A stretch of DNA of 64,000 nt from Pholiota molesta (Eukaryota; Basidiomycota; Agaricomycetes; Agaricales; Strophariaceae): positions 26,659-90,658 of the forward strand of contig JACGCK010000179.1 in assembly GCA_014925825.1 (NCBI GenBank), in the 5' to 3' direction. The notes below the pieces were generated by a model. That model saw only the letters and a program-made list of their open reading frames with translations, made no database searches and was not told where the DNA came from. Position numbers and translations under genes: made by a program. Positions 55,569-64,000 of the stretch are shown here, piece after piece. Positions within the stretch are counted from its first letter, which is position 1. Each line of letters begins with the position of its first letter.

Positions 55569-57755
55569 ATGTATCTCAGAGGCCGCGGATATCAGGGACA
55601 TTCCCGGGGTCGCGGGCGCGGAGCGCCTCAGTTTTCAGGTATGAACTTCTGCATGAGTTCATGTGGGGGGAGAATAGAGGAATAATTTTCGAATTGTGAA
55701 TTTTGTAGGCATGTCTCGCCGAGACAGCGTTCACACAGTGACATCCCTCTCAGCGGGAAGTTCGCCACGTACCTACGGCGGACCATACAGTGGACCCGGT
55801 CCATACAGTGGACCACCCCAGTATCACGAAGAATGGAACTCAGGAGGCCATCAGCAGTGGCAGCATCAAGGCCCACCGCGTCCGCCGCCGAGGCCATATG
55901 ACCTAATGACGGTTTCTAACCGCCTGTATGGTCCTCTACCTTCGGTGGAGCCTTACCGTGAGGCTTTGGCCTCTCAGCGGAGCAGCTATGCGGCCGCAGT
56001 TTCGAGCGCGCGCCCAGCTAAAAGAATGCGCGCTGAAACCAGAATCGCGCCTGTCGTGATCCAGTTTCCGGAACCACTTCCTGCAGTCGAACGGGGAGTT
56101 GCAGAGAGAGAGTATGTGGATGGTCAACGAGCGGAGCTCTTGACCGAGGCTTTACAAGGTGTGAAGCGACGCCTGGCGGGAGGCCTTCCAGAGAACGATC
56201 CTCCCAATGTAATTAAACCGTCTGCAAAGACTACGGACGTTGAATTGCAAACATATCTTGATTACGATCGAGACATCATTCCAGCGCCATCGCAAGGCGA
56301 GGACACAGCCCAGAAGCAGCATCGGGAGGCGTTGAACAATCATATATGGCGCAGAATGGCCGCCAGGTATGAGACCGACATAGAAATTGCTAAGAAGCGA
56401 TACGCATTGGCAAGGGGGTTGATCGTAGTCGACCGCGATATCGAACGTCCCAACAATCTGTTCAACGTGGGTTATATATGGAGCCCAGTATTCTATTACA
56501 GGGCATCGAACACTGTACTCTACGGTGATTACGCGAACCGTGCAATCGAACATCTTCAATCCAAAGCCGACACGAAGTTCGAAATTACCGAACGTGATGT
56601 GGTTTATCGAATGGCCCGCGAGGATATCCCACAGGCCCTCAGAGATCGAGCGCTGTCAGCCTTGGAGAACAATCCAGCGTCGGATCCAGCGGACCGTATA
56701 GGCGCTCACATCTTGCTGAGGTCATTTTATATGCGGTCAGCCGCATCGATCCTTCTTTGTATGACAGTTCCATGAGACGTATCATGGACCCCAAGGCCTA
56801 TAACCCTGAGGCCTACCCGACATGTATGCGGAGTACAGACGAAATCCTCGAGTTCTGGACGATGCCGCCGAAGCAGGTTAGCCGAGACACCAATCGTAAC
56901 GGTGGGTTTGGACTCAGCACACCCAGCGACCCATTCGATATCATAGAGTGGTGTCGATACTACTTGATCCACCACACAGTGGGCACCGTGAACGCCGTGA
57001 ACGGAGTTACCATGGACTACGGAGGCCGAGTTCGTATAGAGACTGTCTTCGGAGCTCGACTAGCTCGAATTCTCGGCCCAAAGGATGCGGGCGTGCGTGC
57101 GGCCTTCACATCTGAGTTTGCGTATCTGGCAGGGCGTCCAAATTTGTACGCCGAACGTCTCGATGCGTACAACGCAGCCAATCCTGGAGCACCCTACCAT
57201 CCGGCGGTTGGACCCCCATACGAGTTCATGCCGTCTGAATGGGCACATCTGAGTCCAAGAACTTCACGCTCGATGACTTATGCGATTCTTATTAAAAATG
57301 GCGTTCCTGTAGCGCTAAATTGATCACTGCTATGCATACGGCAGACAGTATCTGGACAATGTGTTCTTCAATTTCGGACGCAAGGATGAAGTCACCGCCA
57401 TTGATGACGAACGCATGGAGAGACTCAGGCAATACGGGTACCTCCAACCATACCGGATTGGACGGGTTGGTTCAAGCCGTCGCTTGACGATGTTCGACGC
57501 CTCAAGTACTTCTATCACATGAACCCTCAGGCGTACGATCTTAAAGATCCTTACTGGCTGCGCTACGGATCCGACCACCTCCCTGTGATATTACGATCTC
57601 GCCCGGGGATACCAACGTTCACTCCTCATACGTGGGGCAGCCGCACGCTACAATCATTGGGCCTCAGCACGGTCATGATGCGGACGATGATATGGACGCA
57701 GAAGGAGAACCAGAGCAGCCGAGCGACACTCCAGAGCAGCCACACGAGCCATTAG
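55569..57755 (+). pseudogene. Third ORF of LTR element, spliced, RG-rich start (frame-broken)
   Basis: Not part of standard gag-pol. The best start is an ATG at 55569 opening MYLRGRGYQGHSRGRGRG; a GTATGA donor after 55638 and a TTTTGTAG acceptor before 55709 join it in frame to MSRRDSVHTVTSL. The main body (55709-56775, then 56757-57323, then fragments to 57755) encodes a Pro/Gly/Gln-rich N-terminal part followed by a helical, charged region (EREYVDGQRAELLTEALQG, NNHIWRRMAARYETDIEIAKK) and a segment with WCRYYLIHHTVGTVNAVNG. I see no signal peptide or membrane helix, so it is not an envelope-like protein by eye. Frame changes occur near 56737, 57318 and 57452. The function is unknown; RG-rich ends often bind RNA. 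Confidence 0.6.
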
Positions 57756-57833
57756 CAGCTCCTTAGAATTCTTTCTTTTTCTTCGCTCTCCATTTTTCTG
57801 TTTCACTCAGCTGTTATTATGTCCACGGCGCTT

Positions 57834-57984
57834 ATGCTAACGCGTAGGCAGTGGGGATTTATTTACTTCACTCCTTCATTTTATTTCAAATACTTTTCGG
57901 CGCCTATGCTAACGCGTATGCACCAAGTTTGCACTATTGTTATTAAACCTTATTTACCAAACTGGACTGTGGATGCTAACGCGT
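57834..57984 (+). repeat. Three copies of ATGCTAACGCGT
   Basis: A 12-bp motif is repeated exactly at 57834-57845, 57906-57917 and 57973-57984, spaced 72 and 67 bp, between the third ORF and the 3' LTR. It contains TGCTAAC (like a branch-point) and ACGCGT (the MluI cell-cycle box bound by MBF in yeasts). Role unknown. Confidence 0.7.
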
Positions 57985-58083
57985 CACCGATAGTCGTTCT
58001 TTCATTATTGAATTTACATAACTAGTTTTTAACTTTTGTTCTTTTTCTTTCTTCTTTGGTTTTCAGATTGCGAACGCAATCTC

Positions 58084-58094
58084 AAAGGGGGGTG
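58084..58094 (+). promoter_or_regulatory. Polypurine tract of LTR element
   Basis: AAAGGGGGGTG directly precedes the TG of the 3' LTR, the expected site for plus-strand DNA priming. Confidence 0.8.
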
Positions 58095-58274
58095 TGTAAC
58101 GGGTACATACGACATCGTACTTACGTAATGCGCGAGGCCCATATATAAGGCTCGCGCAACCACCCTCACTCTTTAGTCTTTATTCTATCACTTCGTAGAA
58201 CTACCAATATATTGGTTGGCTGGTTCTATTCGAGTGACCTAAGGACTACCTACTACGGAACGGAAAGCGTTTCA
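58095..58274 (+). repeat. 3' LTR
   Basis: Identical to the 5' LTR over 180 bp. The right flank GCATCTTAG does not continue repeat R and does not duplicate the left flank. Confidence 0.95.
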
Positions 58275-59312
58275 GCATCTTAGTTTGCACGAAAATTCGC
58301 TTTCCATGGCTGATCAAGTACGCACTTGCTCAATGGTGTTCAAGAAACACCCAACTCACATATTTCAGCCTTCTGTTTCAGACGAGCCTCTACCCAGAGT
58401 TTCTATCTTCAACGTTGGGCAGACAAGCTCCAAGAGGATATGCCATGGTCCAAACGAGGCGCACCTCTTCTCCCGTCGTCATTAACGTGTTGAGGTCCAT
58501 CCAAGCGAAGGGATATATCGTTCAGGGCGTGGCATATGGACCTGAAGGCGCAAATATCTTCATTCACACTGATGATGAAGAATGGATTACGAATGTCGAC
58601 GTTTAGTGAGAATCGGGGTAATTGAATTGTACCGTACGCACTTGTACCTGTGTAGCGCATTGGATTTGGCGCCCATTGCCATCCTTCAACCTTCAGCGCT
58701 CAGCTTTGAGGCTTTCCCAAGGCTTTCTTGAGCTAACTTTGAGCTACCAATGTGCTCGTGTTATAGCTATCCTGAGCTGATACCTGAGCTTATTATGTTA
58801 ACCAAAGTTAGGCATGCCAATGGATCCATTTTCCATCGTCACCTTAATGGGTCCAATTTAGTATTATTGTCGTACAAGAAAAGGGAAGAGATTACATAGA
58901 TCCAAAGAAACGGCAGCGTAAGGAAGTAAAGAGATATAGACATCCGCAACAGGCTACGAGTAAAGCGTGTACATCGCAACCCTTCTACGCAAAATGACAA
59001 GCAAGGAAGGAACGAGTACGATAACAACACAGCGCTCGAGCGAGGAAGGACAAGAAGTCGAAGCACTAGCAGGAAAAGGAAAAGGAGGGGAAAAAATAGG
59101 CGCGTACAACAACAAACAGTAAAACCTTACATATATCCACCATCCAATACCGATATCTATCTGACATGTTACAACCGCCAGCCGCCTCCATTTCGCAGAA
59201 GACCGCCAGCGGAAAGTGTCCGATTCCACGCGATCCAAAGGCTCGACGCGAAGAAAAGCAACGCGAGAAGTCCAGCCCCGCCGTCCAGTCCAACGCTTCA
59301 AAATCCCCAACC
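58275..59312. other. Spacer right of the LTR element
   Basis: Only short frames. A 60-codon stretch ending at 58606 (YIVQGVAYGPEGANIFIHTD) looks protein-like but has no start context or partner exon. Probably a gene remnant or nothing. Confidence 0.35.
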
Positions 59313-60957
59313 TCACGCTCGCGCCTGCGTCGTCGCGTTCTGGTTCTCCACATCCCCCGCGGGCGCGCGCGCCAAGCTGAGCCCGCGCAGGAACCCAGGG
59401 CGCAACGACGACAGCCCCGTGCTGCGCGTCTCCGCCACGGGCGGCGCAGCCGCGCTATTGGTATTCGCCGCCGCGTGGGTGTGCGCGGGTCCGGCACCGC
59501 GGGCAGGCCCTCGTCCTCCGTCCCAGAGCCCTCGCCCTCCTTGCTGTGCTCCGAGACCGGAGGCGGACGGTCGTCAGCCGCAGCATCGAGGTATACGCTG
59601 TCGAAACAGATCAATTATCAGCCCATCCACGAACGGGATACGACGCAGGTTCAAACGACTCACGCTGTCGGCACACAGGACAGAACCAGCCCTTCGCCTT
59701 CCGCTTCCGCCGCTGCGTCGCCGCAGGCGTCGGCGCGAGACCCACAGCCGCGGGCCCCGCCGCGCCAGGTGCGCCGTCCTCGCCCGCCGCGCCCGCGCCC
59801 GCGGGCTCCGCCGCCTGCGTGATGTTCCCGCCCGCGCCGAACTCGACCATGTTCAGCGCGCACTCCTTGCACGCGACGAGGTGGCGGCACGGAGCAGGAC
59901 GACCTCGCGCGCGGACGACAGGCAGAGCAGGCACTCGGACTGCGGGTCGTCGTCGTCCGCGATGGGCGGCGCCGCCTGGCCTCTTCCGGGGGGTACGTGT
60001 GCGTCTGCGAGACGATGACCGGCGGAGAGGGGTAGAGGTGCCGCTGTGGCTTGAGGAGGTGAGGCCGAAGATTTCATGTAGATGGAAGGTATGGGGACCG
60101 ATCTATGGTAAGGTATTGCTCAATATTCTGCCCACATGAAATGAAGGAGACTCACCGTGGCCTCTCGCTTGACAACCTTCACCACAAACGGCCTGCTGTC
60201 CTCATCAGACTCAGCGCCCTCCGCTGCCTCCGTTGCGACCTTTGGACCCAGGCGTACGATATGCAGATACGTGATCTGCTCGTTAGGCGACGCCAACTCG
60301 GTGCCCTGCTCATCGAGGGCCGCGAGCCGGATCGTCACCTTGACACCTTCTTCCGGTTCATCTTTTGCGCCTGCCTTCCCAGATTTCCCTGCGACTGCTT
60401 CCTGTAAATTTACAGGCTCGGCATCGACGACTGCCAGCGCCGGGCCAGAAATACTGCGATTGTGGCCCCGTTTCCGGAAGTGGAAATGTGTGAACCGCCG
60501 GCCCGTGGCTACGTCCATTGCCTTCTGTGGAAGGCGACGTGAGGAGGTCCCCAGACGACGACGCCTCTGCGACAGCTGGAAGTTCTGGTGAAGACATTTC
60601 GGGTGGGGGACTCTGGTCATGGGTAGTATGTTCAAAGCGGCCCAATTCGAGCATAGCACCTTCCTCTAACTTGAGATGGTTCCCGAATCCACCGTCGACA
60701 ACAGTGTCGAAGACAAGGAGCTTAGAAAGAGGGTAATGTGAGGAGGTCGGGGGAGCATCGGGATGGTTTTTGGGAAGAAAGACATGGACGTAGATTCCAC
60801 ATTTTGGGGCATCGCAATCGTATTCAAATTCCAGCCCATGATGATGTTGGTCAGCGATATCTGGGGTGTCATCATGCACTGAGGTCAAAGGTGATAGTCG
60901 CAAAGTCGGTCGTTTAAGATTAACAAGGGCTTGAAGTGTCGTGGTTGGTTGTGAAGG
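59313..60957 (-). CDS. Mahogunin (MGRN1)-like RING E3 ubiquitin ligase, 5' end missing and frame-broken
   Basis: Exons read on the minus strand: 60957-about 60574, 60534-60156, 60102-59664, 59597-59313. Markers in order are TLQALVNLKRPTLRLSPL, GLEFEYDCDAPKCGI, KLEEGAMLELGRFEH, VTIRLAALDEQG, IGPHTFHLHEIFGL, the RING finger CLLCLSSAREVVLL-[shift]-CRHLVACKECALNMVEF, then FCPVCRQPYTSML and SSLRPGFLRGLSLARAP at the end. Mahogunin-type ligases ubiquitinate trafficking proteins. Frame changes lie near 60040, 59897 (within the RING), about 59575 and about 59500; the last three each fit one base missing from a run of three Gs or Cs. The first exon starts after an intron acceptor at 60958, and no upstream exon with a start was found. 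Donor 1 is weak (GTCGCA). Confidence 0.75.
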
Positions 60958-61048
60958 CTAAATATAGAGGATTATGATCAGATAAATCAACCAATGGACA
61001 CGACCACATCATGGAGGAATCGTCGACAGAATTACAAAGGAAAAGGAG

Positions 61049-61649
61049 TTAAACAGAAGGAGCTACAAGCTGCTTAGTTTGCACGCTGTAGTTCCCAAAG
61101 GCGAAGATAAGGCCGCATCGCAGTATGAATAATAATCGAAGAAGGATGAAGACGATTGCATTGTAGGGCGATTGCCGGCGAGACTGAAAGCACACTAGTG
61201 GAACAGCATAATCTGTCCCACCTCGCGATTGGACATATTGTGTCAGATAACGCATGCAATGAAGCAGTAATGTCGGCACCACAAGCCAATGTGCAATCTA
61301 ACATCCAACGCCGAAGATGGCCCACAACCCGCGGTAGCAATGAACGCCACAGCAACAAGCGACCGCTCACCTCCTTGCTCTTCTCGATCCAAGTGCTCAC
61401 GATATCAGGCGTGAGCTCGTCCGTGACGACCTTCTTCTCCGTCGAGAGTGTCCAAGCTGGTCCATTCGTGACCGATCCAATGCTAGGCCCAAACAGTGGC
61501 TCGCTCGACTTCTTGTCTTTCCCTATCGGGGTAGCGTCGGCCTGGGGTGTGGCGTTCTGCTGGGCCATGGCTGTCGCGGCCGCTGATATGTTACTGTTCG
61601 TTCTTGCGATGAAAGGTGTTGCCTGAAGACGACGGGTGCGATTCCACAT
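61049..61649 (-). CDS. Small predicted membrane protein, possibly mitochondrial
   Basis: Exon 1 (61649-61371) starts MWNRTRRLQATPFIARTNSN, rich in Arg, Ser and Thr and free of acidic residues, like a mitochondrial presequence. A GTGAGC donor and a CTTTCAG acceptor join it in phase 0 to exon 2 (61183-61049), which contains a strongly hydrophobic stretch (IVFILLRLLFILRCGLIF) and ends QLVAPSV. The product is about 137 residues. I do not recognise the family. Without splicing the frame stays open and ends at 61074, so the intron (187 nt, long for this genome) is not certain. A third option is that exon 1 belongs to the RING gene downstream, since its phase would also allow joining to 60957. Confidence 0.45.
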
Positions 61650-63336
61650 AGAATACTGGGTGTGATCTGTCAGGAACAAGTTGAGAGTGTTTCTTATAGT
61701 TTTAGTAGAGCGTATACGCACACCAGGAAGCGATGCTCATCGCCCGGGGAGAAGAGGGGAGTGGATGGGTGGGTGGTGTGGGAAGGATGGAGGAAAGAGC
61801 TGAGACAGTGCCCCTTCGGCATCATTACATATCCCACCCGGATTTAGAAAGCCATTCAGTCTCCTCGGAACTGCGCAGATATTCATAGCACATTCCACCC
61901 GGCTTCGCAAACGTCCAATATCCATGTCTTTACTCTGCTCGCGACTCGGCCAGTCACTCGCGCCACATGCCGACTCAGACTGCCTGCGTTTCCAATGGCA
62001 AAATGCTTATTTTGAGGCGACCGCTGCATTTTCAGATATATTCTGGATATATCATGATTGATTTATGTTCATCGGCTTGCTTACTACTATCACCTTGTCG
62101 GTGAATGACATACAAGTTCACCGTTCTGTACTATGTAACATATAACTGGCAACGAGAAGAATGTCCTAGCCAATTATTCTGACAACGTCATTTAAGAGAA
62201 GTCGACATCTCAACCGCTTCGCTACAGAAACCACACTGCGGCTTACGACTTTCCATGCGCCGAAGAATACTACATAAACATCATTATTCATCAGCATTGA
62301 AGTACTCCGGACTCGCACTGCCCTCTGATCACGACCTGTCAGCGTCTTGGTCCTCCTCTCCATGATGATAAATCTCGCAGTATTCGGTGGTCATGCACAC
62401 ATACACCCCACCCCACCTGTGATACGACCACTCCGAGAAGCCGCTGGGAAGCCACCGGCAAATGCCAAACCAGCGATACATACGAAAAAAGCATCTGCCA
62501 GAAAGCACACACATGAACGAACAATGTATGTGATACAGATAAAGAATCGAAGGAAGTGCGAGTGACTTCCAGTCACGGCGCCTACTAAAGATATAATCAA
62601 TTGGCTACGCGGCCCTCGCACGATTGGGCGCTTACATTTCTCGCAGATCTTCCAGTTTTCCAAAAACGATAGTGCCGTGAAAACAACGTGTGCAGTGTGT
62701 GGTGAGCCCACACGCCCACTTGTCCCTGCTTGCCTCCAAGATCCAACAAGGTTCCGAATATCTTCCTGAGGTGTGAACATACCTCTTACATGGCATTTAG
62801 AAGCCTTCCACTCCCCAATAAGCGCTCAACCTGTGATATCGGACATCGATACTCACGCACACAAGCCCATCAAGTTGATTCTTGATGAGCACATCATGCA
62901 AAGTTCAGAGAATCCGTAGATGGTTTATTATAGCCATTCGGATTCCAAATTCATATCTGAGAGGTTTCCAAGATGAAATCCGGGGTAGGACGTGACAGCT
63001 TTCAAACAATTCAACAACCAATCGTGATAGCCTGTTACACGCACACGAATGATATGCAGCGAAACAGGAAACAGCCTGCGAGTCGGAGAGGGACAAAAAG
63101 AGAGCATATTGGTGACGGACCCGAAATTTGGCTGATCGTTCAATACATTTCAGCATCCGCATGCCCTGAGCGATCGTGCGTACATGCTTGCAAGTTGCAA
63201 TCGAATTCATGAATCCAAAACAGCAAAGAAATAGGGTACGCTTCGCACTCAGTTATGAAATCAGCATGGGCATGTTGCTTATTTTTCATGTGTCATAATG
63301 GCGAGAAAAAGATATATGAAAGAGTGCGTGAAGAGT
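61650..63336. other. Spacer with one unassigned minus-strand frame
   Basis: A 129-codon frame at 62391-62780 (minus) starts MFTPQEDIRNLVGSW and contains ICEKCKRPIV, one possible half of a zinc site, but I find no partner motif and no convincing splicing. The rest holds short frames only. Confidence 0.35.
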
Positions 63337-63992
63337 CTAGGCGATCAATGACACAACACCTCCGGCCTCCTTGATCTTGCGCCTGTAAAAAAACGCAATG
63401 AGCACCTGATGAATTGCAATAAGGAACGTGGTACGCACTCAGCCCTCGCTGAAACAAAGCGAGCCTTAACGATGAAAGGCAATTTTGGTAGCCTGATCAG
63501 TGATAAAATCGCGCGTCAGATATTGATGGATTTCAACAAAATTTGAGTTACGCACACTCCGTTGCCAGCACCTTTCCGTATCCGAACCTCAGGGTGTCGA
63601 TAACGGGCACAACTTCTGAGGTCTCCGTGAGACCCTTCTTCTGCTCCTCAGGCACAGACTCCAGAGCTTGTCGACGTTGATGATGGGGCGCCAGTATTGG
63701 TTGCGGGTGAGGTGGAAGTGGCGCATACCAACCTTTCCGAAGTAACCAGGATGGTATTTATCGAAGTTGGTTCTACACAGCGCATTCATCCGTCAGCCCA
63801 ACGAGATCCAGAAGCCCATCCTGACAGCCGCAAATGCGCCAGGGAGCCTGAGAGAATGAAACGCAGCCGGTGGTGATGTTGACCACCAGCAAGACCACGA
63901 CCTCCGGGATGCTTCCTGTGCTTTCCTACAACGTCCGTGACCGGCGATACATGGCCGCGATGCTTGCGTGTCTTCGAGAACCGAGAAGGCAT
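63337..63992 (-). CDS. RPL28: 60S ribosomal protein uL15 (L27a/L28), with apparent indels
   Basis: Exons on the minus strand: 63992-63868, 63772-63556, 63492-63439, 63382-63337. Markers: [36 protein letters not shown], then [45 protein letters not shown] and [13 protein letters not shown]. uL15 is a core large-subunit protein, about 147-149 residues. Between HVS and VGKHRK five residues read PVTDV instead of the near-invariant AGHGR, which is explained by one lost base and one gained base 16 nt later. The frame is lost again after VDKLWSL (one G missing from a GG) and regained before the next intron (one G missing from a GGG). Donor 1 reads GCTGCG where GTGCGT would be expected. Three introns rule out a processed pseudogene. 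Confidence 0.9.
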
Positions 63993-64000
63993 TGTTTTCT

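Larger units (their letters stand above)
47743..58274 (+). mobile_element. Ty3/gypsy chromodomain LTR retrotransposon, 10.5 kb
   Basis: Bounded by identical 180-bp LTRs that begin TG and end CA. Internal order: Gag with zinc knuckle and aspartic protease (48026-51382), then pol with RT, RNase H, integrase and chromodomain (51383-55411), then a third ORF (55569-57755), then a purine-rich tract next to the 3' LTR. Integrase before LTR and after RT, plus the chromodomain, place it with the chromoviruses of Ty3/gypsy. No tRNA-type primer-binding site (TGG...) is visible after the 5' LTR. Flanking 5-mers (CCTAT and GCATC) do not match. Several single-base frame changes affect pol and the third ORF. 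Confidence 0.93.

Noticed and set aside
62391..62780. Possible zinc-binding protein on the minus strand
   Set aside because: Only one CxxC pair and no convincing exon structure; not enough to call a gene.
63773..63867. snoRNA in the first intron of the uL15 gene
   Set aside because: The intron has CTGA and a GGATGAAT stretch, but no proper C/D box pairing or terminal stem.
1..64000. CRISPR array, rRNA or tRNA genes, bacterial-type operons
   Set aside because: No spaced direct repeats, no tRNA B-box with matching cloverleaf and no rRNA signature seen by eye; a tRNAscan run would be the decisive test.

Overview
The window reads as nuclear DNA of a mushroom-forming basidiomycete (Agaricomycete). 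Host genes carry many short GT-AG introns (roughly 45-80 nt). The recognisable proteins have a fungal character: Prp6 with HAT repeats, MPDU1/PQ-loop, a mahogunin-like RING ligase, ribosomal protein uL15, and a multi-membrane protein family that I know only from Agaricomycetes. Both retrotransposon types are those common in basidiomycetes. There are no bacterial operons, and I saw no tRNA, rRNA or CRISPR array.

Layout. 1-7298 is a compact gene block: the 3' part of an acidic protein gene (+), a membrane protein gene (-), and the splicing factor Prp6 (-), which is divergently paired with MPDU1 (+) across 107 bp. An F-box/leucine-rich-type gene follows (8586-10118, +). From about 10.4 to 47.7 kb the window is an accessory region. 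It holds five paralogs of one F-box family (10432-12404 on -, then 26051-27941, 34028-35995, 39089-41020 and 44249-46131 on +), all with the same six-exon plan. Between them lie degenerate copies of a dispersed repeat (called R here) and of a second repeated segment (called S). The R copies have been invaded: a full-length EN-RNaseH-RT LINE (17.9-24.2 kb) splits one copy, a 558-bp palindromic MITE-like element (31136-31693) splits another, and a 10.5-kb Ty3/gypsy chromovirus-type LTR element (47743-58274) sits at the edge of a third.

The LTR element has identical 180-bp LTRs and a Gag-protease ORF ending in UGA-CUAG with pol continuing in the same frame. It has a pol with integrase and chromodomain, and an extra third ORF downstream of pol that appears to be spliced and to start with an RG-rich stretch. 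From 59.3 kb housekeeping genes return on the minus strand: a mahogunin-type RING E3 ligase, a small probable membrane protein, and the uL15 ribosomal protein gene at the right edge.

A caveat runs through the annotation. The RING gene, the uL15 gene, one F-box paralog and the pol/third ORF of the LTR element all contain single-base frame changes, many of them explained by one missing base in a short run of G or C. Several lie in genes that should be essential, so part of the apparent gene breakage may be indel error in the sequence and not biology.
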